From contig DXVA01000069.1 in NCBI GenBank assembly GCA_019408975.1, forward strand, positions 1-16,110: a stretch of DNA of 16,110 nucleotides. The letters are read 5' to 3'. Every line of letters starts with the position of its first letter. Position 1 is the first letter of the stretch. Below the pieces are notes generated by a model. It was given only the letters and a program-made list of their open reading frames with translations. It ran no database searches and had not been told where the DNA came from. The position numbers were made by a program, and so were the translations under genes. This stretch comes from Lentisphaeria bacterium. GTDB lineage: Bacteria; Verrucomicrobiota; Lentisphaeria; Victivallales; UBA1829. Shown one piece after another: positions 1-7,149 of this stretch.

Positions 1-942
1 CTGCGCAAGACATTCAAATTCGGCACCGCCACCATCAGCGCCGCAATCAATGAGCTGAAGGACGACGGCGTTCTGGAAGTGCGGGACAAAGTCGGCGTCT
101 TCGTCATCGACCCCAATGCGGACGGTCATGCGGGGCGCACCATCGGGATCACCATGCGCCATGCGGAAAACAGTCTCTATTACAGCTGTATCCTGACGGC
201 GCTTCAGATGCGTCTTGTCGAGGAGGGCTGCATGATCCGGCTGTTCCGTTATCAGAAAGAGACCGAGAGGAAAGGCATTTTTTTTCAGATAGACGATTTT
301 CCCGGACTGCGCAGGAGTCTCGAAAATCAGGAGCTTCAGGGACTGCTCCATCTGGACGATTTCAGTATGCAGTCATTGAAATTCATCCGCAGTAAAAAAG
401 TGCCGCTGGTGTTCGCCGGCAACCTCGGCGGCATTGCGCCCAACGGAGTGTTTTACGATCAGGCGGGCACCATGCGCGAGATCGGAATCCGCCTGAAAAG
501 GGAAAATCCGCGACGTCCCGCGCTCATGTGCCAGCCGAGCGTCTTGAAATGCATTCAGGATCATTTTCAGGAGGCATTCGGGCATGACAGAAAGATTTAC
601 GTTGGAAGCAGTATTCAGGATGCGGAACAAATCGCGGATGAAATCCTCCGTATGCCGGACGGAAAACGCCATGACTGGATTATCTACATGGATGATATCC
701 TGGCGCTGGCAGTCACTTCCAGACTGGCGGTTTCGCTTCCGCCGGAAAGACTGCCGCGCGCAGTCATCATGCGCAACCTCCAGTTTCAGATGCGTTATCC
801 GGTGAAAGACCCGATTTTTTATGACAGCAGTTTAAGTGAGTTTGCTTCCATAGGCGTCTCACTTCTGATGGATGCGATGAAAGCGGGAAAACTTGATGCC
901 GGAAAAGTTTATTACCATCAAACGGAATCAAAACAAGAATGA
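1..942 (+). CDS. GntR-family regulator with LacI-like sugar-binding domain (5' truncated)
   Basis: The reading frame is open from base 1, so the gene begins before the window. The first ~37 visible codons are the second half of a GntR winged helix: the recognition-helix stretch GTATISAAINELKDDGVLEV followed by the wing ending GVFVID. An internal GTG at 79 would delete this domain and is not the start. The rest (~275 residues) has the alternating strand/helix pattern of a periplasmic-binding/LacI-type effector domain (IGITMRHAEN, LQGLLHLDDFS, VPLVFAGNLGG, DWIIYMDDILALA), as in AraR-type regulators that release DNA when a sugar binds. It ends TGA at 940-942, directly abutting the pseudopilin gene on the same strand, so it probably controls that cassette and itself. 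Its GC content (about 63% in one line counted) resembles the housekeeping genes rather than the AT-rich genes downstream. The family call is strong. The ligand is unknown. Confidence 0.85.
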   Translation: MRKTFKFGTATISAAINELKDDGVLEVRDKVGVFVIDPNADGHAGRTIGITMRHAENSLYYSCILTALQMRLVEEGCMIRLFRYQKETERKGIFFQIDDFPGLRRSLENQELQGLLHLDDFSMQSLKFIRSKKVPLVFAGNLGGIAPNGVFYDQAGTMREIGIRLKRENPRRPALMCQPSVLKCIQDHFQEAFGHDRKIYVGSSIQDAEQIADEILRMPDGKRHDWIIYMDDILALAVTSRLAVSLPPERLPRAVIMRNLQFQMRYPVKDPIFYDSSLSEFASIGVSLLMDAMKAGKLDAGKVYYHQTESKQE

Positions 943-947
943 GAGGA
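943..947 (+). promoter_or_regulatory. Shine-Dalgarno site deciding the pseudopilin start
   Basis: GAGGA lies 6 nt before ATG at 954. The alternative ATG at 939 overlaps the regulator's TGA as ATGA but has no purine-rich site at usable distance. The site favours 954, although coupled restart at 939 cannot be excluded; the two differ by five residues. Confidence 0.5.
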
Positions 948-953
948 AGCAGG

Positions 954-1772
954 ATGTGCGCAGAAAAAGAAAAGAAGCAGAGAGTATGGACAAAACGGAC
1001 AGCCAAGCATGGAAATCATATGATGTATTTCACATTAATAGAATTATTAATAGTCATAGCGATCATCGCTATTCTTGCGGTAATGCTACTCCCCGTTCTT
1101 GGAAAAGCAAAAAAGACAGCACAAAAGGTTTCCTGCATCAATAATCTGAAACAAATTGGCGTGGTTACGAACCTCTATCTGACAGATTATAATGGATATT
1201 ATCCTTATAGTATTGTGTATGAAGGAAGAAGTGACTTTTATTCTTCCTGGACCAGTACACTTGCCGCATATTTTCTTAAGACAAGTAAAAATAATGTAAT
1301 TGAAAAGTTCCATAGAGTGGGAACGAATAACACTCAGAGAGCTGCTGCAGTCAGAGTGCTGAAGATTTTCATCTGCCCTGCCGAGTTAAGGATTTTTGCA
1401 GATAAAACGAGTAATCACGCCTATGAGATTTTCGGAAATTACGGTGTCAGTACGGCTCTTTTTGCTTTGAATAATACAGCCCCGTATGCAACCCCTGGGA
1501 TCAAAGATACGCAGGTGAAAAAACCTTCCAGAACACTCCAGAATTACGATATAAAATTTCCGGTAAGCGTATATTTGGAAACTGTTGCCGCAAAAGATGC
1601 CCGATACGTAGATCTCTCAATATCATATCATAACATAGGTTATAACCATAATAATATTTGCAATATTCTTTACGCAGACGGCCATGCCAGGGGAAGCGCT
1701 AGAAATCGTTATCCTGACATTGATTTTGGTAAAAGCGGTAATGAGTCGAAACCTTCTCTTCTACCAGAATAA
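954..1772 (+). CDS. Pseudopilin: prepilin-type N-terminus with H-X9-DG motif
   Basis: The product has 272 residues from ATG 954. A basic leader (residues 1-25) is followed by the type IV pilin/type II pseudopilin signature FTLIELLIVIAIIAILA (from residue 26, Glu at mature position 5), the segment that is cleaved and methylated by prepilin peptidase. Just after the hydrophobic helix is the C-x3-LKQIG segment typical of the DUF1559-like pseudopilins of Planctomycetes, Verrucomicrobia and Lentisphaerae. Near the C-terminus H232 is followed nine residues later by D242-G243, the H-X9-DG processing-associated motif. The residue before Phe26 is Tyr, not the canonical Gly. The gene sits between a sugar regulator and a large exported glycosidase-like protein, so a role in binding or presenting a polysaccharide at the cell surface is plausible but not shown. 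DNA is AT-rich (one line near the 3' end counts 27% GC). A 57-nt gap separates it from the next gene. Confidence 0.88.
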   Translation: MCAEKEKKQRVWTKRTAKHGNHMMYFTLIELLIVIAIIAILAVMLLPVLGKAKKTAQKVSCINNLKQIGVVTNLYLTDYNGYYPYSIVYEGRSDFYSSWTSTLAAYFLKTSKNNVIEKFHRVGTNNTQRAAAVRVLKIFICPAELRIFADKTSNHAYEIFGNYGVSTALFALNNTAPYATPGIKDTQVKKPSRTLQNYDIKFPVSVYLETVAAKDARYVDLSISYHNIGYNHNNICNILYADGHARGSARNRYPDIDFGKSGNESKPSLLPE

Positions 1773-1829
1773 ACTACATATCAATTTGCATCTTCAAGAA
1801 AATAAAAAATACCAGAAAAGGAGTAAAAT

Positions 1830-4800
1830 ATGTTCAGAAACATTTTCGCATCAGCCTTGTTATTGCCCGTCGTCCTCTTTGCACAGCAGGAATCACATAT
1901 CACACAAGATCCCATTCCCGAGTTCAAACAGGATTTTGAAAAATATACAGAACCCGGAATCGCAGGAAAGGGAATGCTGATAGGCCGTGCTAAAAATGGA
2001 AAGCGGCTTTCTAAAATTTACAGCGGGAAAAGTCTTTCACAGACAGAAGGGACGGTGGCTTTTTGGATTAAACCTCTGGATTGGAATAAAGATACCGCAA
2101 AAGGAAATCGTCTTTTCTTTGATGCACGGGGCAACAATGGTCAGATGTTTTACATCAATTCTTTCGCGAAGCAGAATGGAAGCAACACCTTAATGGCAAC
2201 AGTTCGACAGGATAACCAGGATTATCATTTGATTTTACCTAAGATCGACTGGAATCAAAATGAATGGCACCATATTGCCGTCAGCTATGACCAGAACTCT
2301 TTTTGTCTTTATGCAGATGGTAAACTCGTGAAAGGCGGTAAAGGTGTAACTTTTGCAAAACCATTCTTACGTTATTTTCTTGGCGGGGACCCCGGCTGGG
2401 ATAAGGGCATCGATGGAAACAGTGTCATTGATGAGTTCCAGATATTCAAAACTGCACTTGAGCCAGATGTAATTGAATATTTATATGAGAAATATGCAAA
2501 AAATATTCAGAAGTATAATATTGCACAGATTCAACTCAACAAGACATCCCCGGTTATTGATGGAAAAATTGCAGAAAACGAATATTCCTTTGGCGGAACA
2601 GGTTTCTTTCATTTGAGAACTAGAAAATATTCATTGATTCAAAGCCGTTATTTTCTTGCCTATGACAAGGATTTCTTTTACTGTGCGATCCAATCCCCGG
2701 TTTCATCTGTGTTACTTGCGGAAAAAACACGACACGATGACAATATATGGGAAGATGATTCTGTGGAACTTCATTTAATTCCCCAAAACGGCAATGTTTA
2801 CCAATTCATCATTAATTCCAGAAATGCCGTCTGGGATGCCCTTAACGAAGATACTTCCTGGAATGCTTCCAATATTAATATAAAAAGTGCGGTTGTCGAT
2901 GGAATATGGACACAGGAAATAGCCATTCCCTATTCTGTGCTTCAGACACAGCCGCCATCTCCCGGAACCATTTGGAAGATCAATATCGCGCGTACATTCC
3001 AAAAGGAACAAATCTTTTCCACTATCGTTCCATGCTACAAACGTTATAGTGATAAAGCACGTTTTGCCGAAATAAAGTTTGAAAACAATCCTTTTTTTCT
3101 GAATATTACCTCATTTGGCAAACTTAATTCGGGAAATTTGGATTTGCAGTTCTCAGGAAAGAGTGATAAAACAACTACACTCAATGCAAGATTGGAAAGT
3201 CCTCAAAATATTTTTCCATATATCCAGGAAAAGAAAATTCCCATGAAACCTTCCACGCCTATTTCTGAAAGAGTCATTTATGACACATTGCCCAAAGATA
3301 ATTTGCTGAATGTCACGTTTTCTACACCCGATTACGGAATAATTTATAAAAATAGTATTCCATACCATTCACCTGCTCCTTTCAAAGTTCTGTATTTATA
3401 TACCGATATTAAAATGCAAGTTTTGAATGTGGTCTGCCAGTTGAACAACGAGGAGGAAAAGTACGATCTCCAAATTACTGCAAGAGAAAAAACTTCCGGG
3501 CAGACTGTCTGGAAAGCCAGAAAAACTGTTACAGGAAAAGGTTTCGAGATTCCTGTCGGATTCTCTATCGCCAACTTGCAATCCGGAAAATTTGATTTAT
3601 TGCTTGAGTGTCTTGATCACCAGGGAACACGTCTTTATTCTATTACGGAAGAGTATTTCAAACCAAAAGGCATTCCTGCCTGGGCAAAAGAAACAAATGT
3701 TGGAAAGGAACACACCGTTCCTATTCCATGGACACCAACTCTTGCGACAGCGAACTCTTTCCAATGTTTTGGCAGGAGTTACAGTTTTGGAAAAAATGGT
3801 CTGCTGGAATCCATTGTTTCCAAAGGTCGGGAGCTTCTTGCCGCTCCTATTTCAGTAAATATAAACAGCAGACAAGTTGTTTTTACAAAATGTACATTAA
3901 ACAAGAAATATCCGGATGAAGCGCATTATACCTTAGAGGGAACGATGAAGCAGCTTTCAATTCTGGCAAATATTACAGCGGAGTTTGATGGTTTCCTAAG
4001 ATTTGATCTAACACTGACACCTGCATCCCCGCAGGCAAATATTCAAAAGGCAATGATTGAAATTCCAATCAGCAGAGAACATGCAGATGCGTTTGACAAT
4101 AATCAGAGTTTCTGGGTAAAAACAGACTTGAGCAGCATAAAGACAGCAATAAAAAACAACCTTGCAAATATGCCGTCATTCTGGATTGGAAACGGTTTAC
4201 GGGGGCTGATGTTTGGAGCTAAAAATCTTCAAGGCTGGCACTGCAAGGACCTTTCCAAATCAATGGAAATTATTCCGACCAAAGATTCTTTTCTGATTCA
4301 TCTGAATTTAGTCGATACGCCAATGCTCTTGACTTCTCCAAGAAAAATCAGCTTTTATCTTCAGGCTACACCCATCAAACCGCTAAACAAGGAATTGAAA
4401 AAGCTGCATCCGACAAAAGATATTTTTCTCTCGACTCACTATTGGGTAAATCCCTACGAAACACATTTGGAAGAATATGTCCAACATGATGTTTTAAAGA
4501 AATTGGAACAACGAAGAAAATCATATAAAATTCTTTTCCACTATTCAACTTCGCATGGGATCTCACCGTTTTCAGCAGAATGGCACTGGTATGGCAAAGA
4601 ATGGCATTCGCCACTCCCGAACTTAGGCAACTACAACATTGACTCTATGTCAAAAGACGATGACCGCAAAGGCAGAAACGGACATACCTATACTTATGCC
4701 TGCCTTGAAAGTGATTCCTTTTTTCACTTCCGTCTGAATACATTTGCAGAGCTTGTCAAAAAATATCCGCTCCAACATATTTATACAGATCTTGCATGGC

Positions 4801-5630
4801 CGAAAATCTGTTCCAATCCTGAACATGGATGTGCATGGACAGATGATTTCGGACGCCGTCAGGCTTCACTTGACGTCTTTTCCTGCAGGGAATATTTCAA
4901 GAGAATTTACCGCGTTTTAAAAGAAAAAAATCCAAACGGCGTTCTTGGAATGCATTTGCTTGGGACAACGAGAACTCCGGCAGAAAATTTTGCCGATTAT
5001 CTGCTGGTAGGCGAAGTCTATACTCATAAAGTGGCATCAAAAGAATCTTACTATGATGTTTTCGAACCTCTTCCCTTGAAAATCGCGTATGCATACAGAA
5101 CAGAAGATCAAGTTGTCGCTATGATCAAAGAATTTACCAGAGGGCTTGCAATATTAAAACCGGAACGTCTTAAAACCTGGGATGCGGAGAAACCGGAAGA
5201 GGATCGTGCCATCAAACATTTTGTTGGCTACTGTTTGCTCAACAACATCAAGCCACATCTGGAATATTATATTTCCAAAAAGAACTTTCTCCGTCCATTT
5301 CAAGCATTTGATGCAGAAGACTGGCTAAATAATTATGCGTCATTGACCTTCCATCCCTATTGGATAGATTCAAGAAACGCTCCTGTCAAAATCAAGATGC
5401 CGGTCCCTTCCAAAGTAATGTTGTCTTCCTATCAATCAGAAAGGAAAATTCTGGCAGTAATCCTGAATGACTCTGACATTCAAGTCGGAGTTACACTGCA
5501 ATTTAAAGATTCATGGGCAGACAATGCATTCAACATGTTTGACAAAGAAAGTGAGCAATACAAAATTATAAATAAACAGCTGCAACTCAAACTTGCTCCG
5601 CGCGAAGCAAAACTGCTCTGTATTGACTGA
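1830..5630 (+). CDS. Large secreted glycoside-hydrolase-like protein (LamG + CBM9-like + GH123/DUF6067-like)
   Basis: A strong site AAAGGAG (1817-1823) lies 6 nt before ATG 1830. The 1266-residue product starts with a signal peptide (LLLPVVLFA, cleavage before QQ; no lipobox). Residues ~30-225 look like a LamG/concanavalin-like jelly roll (NEWHHIAVSYD, ADGKLV, IDEFQIFKTAL). Residues ~235-415 resemble a CBM9-like sugar-binding domain (SPVIDGKIAENEY, WEDDSVELHL, the closing WKINIARTF). The C-terminal ~600 residues resemble the DUF6067/GH123-like group: WIGNGLRGLMFGAKNLQGW, then ATPIKP, then a barrel-like part with YTDLAW (Asp987), C994-SNPEH-GC1001 and VGEVYTH (Glu1062). Asp987 and Glu1062 are candidate catalytic acids by position only. 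A final beta domain (~1190-1266) resembles those closing many GH barrels. The substrate is unknown. The gene is AT-rich (37-43% GC in two lines counted) and forms a cassette with the pseudopilin upstream. Domain calls are by eye from motifs. Confidence 0.82.
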   Translation: MFRNIFASALLLPVVLFAQQESHITQDPIPEFKQDFEKYTEPGIAGKGMLIGRAKNGKRLSKIYSGKSLSQTEGTVAFWIKPLDWNKDTAKGNRLFFDARGNNGQMFYINSFAKQNGSNTLMATVRQDNQDYHLILPKIDWNQNEWHHIAVSYDQNSFCLYADGKLVKGGKGVTFAKPFLRYFLGGDPGWDKGIDGNSVIDEFQIFKTALEPDVIEYLYEKYAKNIQKYNIAQIQLNKTSPVIDGKIAENEYSFGGTGFFHLRTRKYSLIQSRYFLAYDKDFFYCAIQSPVSSVLLAEKTRHDDNIWEDDSVELHLIPQNGNVYQFIINSRNAVWDALNEDTSWNASNINIKSAVVDGIWTQEIAIPYSVLQTQPPSPGTIWKINIARTFQKEQIFSTIVPCYKRYSDKARFAEIKFENNPFFLNITSFGKLNSGNLDLQFSGKSDKTTTLNARLESPQNIFPYIQEKKIPMKPSTPISERVIYDTLPKDNLLNVTFSTPDYGIIYKNSIPYHSPAPFKVLYLYTDIKMQVLNVVCQLNNEEEKYDLQITAREKTSGQTVWKARKTVTGKGFEIPVGFSIANLQSGKFDLLLECLDHQGTRLYSITEEYFKPKGIPAWAKETNVGKEHTVPIPWTPTLATANSFQCFGRSYSFGKNGLLESIVSKGRELLAAPISVNINSRQVVFTKCTLNKKYPDEAHYTLEGTMKQLSILANITAEFDGFLRFDLTLTPASPQANIQKAMIEIPISREHADAFDNNQSFWVKTDLSSIKTAIKNNLANMPSFWIGNGLRGLMFGAKNLQGWHCKDLSKSMEIIPTKDSFLIHLNLVDTPMLLTSPRKISFYLQATPIKPLNKELKKLHPTKDIFLSTHYWVNPYETHLEEYVQHDVLKKLEQRRKSYKILFHYSTSHGISPFSAEWHWYGKEWHSPLPNLGNYNIDSMSKDDDRKGRNGHTYTYACLESDSFFHFRLNTFAELVKKYPLQHIYTDLAWPKICSNPEHGCAWTDDFGRRQASLDVFSCREYFKRIYRVLKEKNPNGVLGMHLLGTTRTPAENFADYLLVGEVYTHKVASKESYYDVFEPLPLKIAYAYRTEDQVVAMIKEFTRGLAILKPERLKTWDAEKPEEDRAIKHFVGYCLLNNIKPHLEYYISKKNFLRPFQAFDAEDWLNNYASLTFHPYWIDSRNAPVKIKMPVPSKVMLSSYQSERKILAVILNDSDIQVGVTLQFKDSWADNAFNMFDKESEQYKIINKQLQLKLAPREAKLLCID

Positions 5631-5784
5631 AAGTAGCATCAATCGGAAACTTGGCACTGGAGAAGTTGCCAGACGTTCTGCTTTTTGCAGCCACGGAATG
5701 AAAAATCTGGTGAAAAGCCACACAAACCAGTAATCCGGCAGTTGCACTGACGAATCATCAGATGGGAATCAGATGAAGAGATGA

Positions 5785-5822
5785 AATAAGACCTGCAAGA
5801 AAAACATCCTGCAGGTCTTATT
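5785..5822. terminator. Bidirectional terminator-like hairpin between converging genes
   Basis: AATAAGACCTGCA (5785-5797) and TGCAGGTCTTATT (5810-5822) form a perfect 13-bp stem with a 12-nt loop. It lies between the end of the glycosidase-like gene and the end of serS, which converge here. The outer A/T ends of the stem would give a short U-run on both strands, but there is no long T-tract beyond the stem. Confidence 0.72.
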
Positions 5823-5842
5823 GCCTTACTACCCTGTTCCGG

Positions 5843-7129
5843 TTACTTCACCGGTTCGATCACATCGAAACCGCAGTAGGGACGCAAAACTTCCGGAATT
5901 TTCACGGAACCGTCCGCCTGCAGGTGATTTTCCAGAAACGCAATCAGCATACGCGGCGGCGCCACGACTGTATTGTTCAAGGTATGGGCAAAATATTTTT
6001 TGCCGTCCTTGCCGTTGACGCGGATTTTCAGGCGGCGCGCCTGCGCATCGCCGAGCGTCGAGCAGGAACCGACCTCGAAATATTTCTTCTGGCGCGGAGA
6101 CCACGCCTCCACGTCAAGCGACTTCACTTTCAAGTCGGCAAGATCGCCGGAACAACATTCCAGCGTCCGCACCGGAATATCCATCGAGCGGAAAAAGTCA
6201 ACCGTGTTCTTCCAGAGCTGATCGAACCAGTACATGCTCTCTTCCGGTTTGCAGATGACAATCATCTCCTGTTTCTCGAACTGATGAATCCGGTAGACCC
6301 CGCGCTCCTCAAGACCGTGCGCGCCCTTCTCCTTGCGGAAGCAGGGGGAATAGCTTGTCAACGTCAGCGGAAGCGTATCCTCCGGCAGAATCTGGTCGAT
6401 GAACTTGCCGATCATGGAGTGTTCGCTGGTTCCGATCAGAAAGAGATCCTCCCCTTCGATCTTGTACATCATCGAATCCATTTCCGCAAAGCTCATCACG
6501 CCGGAGACCACATTGCTGCGGATCATGAACGGCGGCACGCAGTAGGTGAAACCGCGCTGCACCATGAAGTTGCGCGCATAAGTCAGAATCGCGGAATGGA
6601 GAAGCGCGATTTTCCCCATCAGGTAGTAGAAACCGTTTCCGGCGACACGGCGGGCGCTGTCGAGATCCAGTCCGCCGAGCTTTTCCATGATTTCCGTATG
6701 GTATGGAATCTCGAAATCCGGCACTTTCGGCTCGCCGAAACGCTGGGCCTCCACATTCTCGGAGTCATCTTTGCCAATCGGAACGGACGCATCAATGATG
6801 TTCGGAATGACCATCATAGCTTTCAGAATCTCTTCATCGACTTTCGCCTGTTCCGCGGTCAGCTCCGTAATGCGGTCGCCGTCCAATGCGACCTCTTTTT
6901 TGACCGCTTCAGCCTCTTCGCGCTTCCCCTGCCCCATCAGCGCACCGATCTGCTTTGAAGCGGCATTGCGTTTCGCGCGAAGCTGTTCCACCTCGGTCTT
7001 GATGGCGCGATTGCGCTGATCCAGCTCCAGAACCTTGTCTACAAGCTCCAGCTTGCCGTCCTGGAACTTTTTCCGGATATTCTCTTTCACGAGTTCCGGA
7101 TTCTCACGTATCAGTTTGATATCCAACAT
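5843..7129 (-). CDS. serS: Seryl-tRNA synthetase
   Basis: This 428-residue class II synthetase charges tRNA-Ser with serine in the cytoplasm. The N-terminus MLDIKLIRENPELVKENI and residues ~30-105 form the long antiparallel coiled coil that grips the tRNA's variable arm. The serine-pocket segment is LIGTSEHSM (T234-x-E236). Motif 2 is CFRKEKGAHG...RIHQFEKQEM (263-289), and EVGSCSTLGDAQARRLKIR (352-370) is the conserved loop before motif 3. Motif 3 reads NNTVVAPPRMLIAFLEN (385-401) with Arg393, where most bacterial enzymes carry a Gly-rich GLAVGR-like stretch, so this belongs to an atypical subgroup or has diverged. Length is normal. GAAGGAG lies upstream of the ATG, within the 20-nt gap after rpiB-glyA, so it is probably cotranscribed with that gene, which pairs serine metabolism with serine charging. 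Confidence 0.96.
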   Translation of the reverse strand: MLDIKLIRENPELVKENIRKKFQDGKLELVDKVLELDQRNRAIKTEVEQLRAKRNAASKQIGALMGQGKREEAEAVKKEVALDGDRITELTAEQAKVDEEILKAMMVIPNIIDASVPIGKDDSENVEAQRFGEPKVPDFEIPYHTEIMEKLGGLDLDSARRVAGNGFYYLMGKIALLHSAILTYARNFMVQRGFTYCVPPFMIRSNVVSGVMSFAEMDSMMYKIEGEDLFLIGTSEHSMIGKFIDQILPEDTLPLTLTSYSPCFRKEKGAHGLEERGVYRIHQFEKQEMIVICKPEESMYWFDQLWKNTVDFFRSMDIPVRTLECCSGDLADLKVKSLDVEAWSPRQKKYFEVGSCSTLGDAQARRLKIRVNGKDGKKYFAHTLNNTVVAPPRMLIAFLENHLQADGSVKIPEVLRPYCGFDVIEPVK

Positions 7130-7149
7130 ATTAAATATTTCTCCTTCGT

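Noticed and set aside
5511..5747. 78-codon minus-strand frame at the end of the glycosidase gene
   Set aside because: Mostly antisense to the glycosidase C-terminus and without a ribosome site. The hydrophobic look comes from reverse-reading charged codons.
5631..5784. Possible tRNA or small RNA in the gap after the glycosidase gene
   Set aside because: There is no T-loop GTTCGANTC-like motif, acceptor pairing or CCA end. Only short imperfect repeats were found.
5924..6958. 344-codon open frame on the + strand
   Set aside because: Antisense to serS, with no start signal or recognisable domain.
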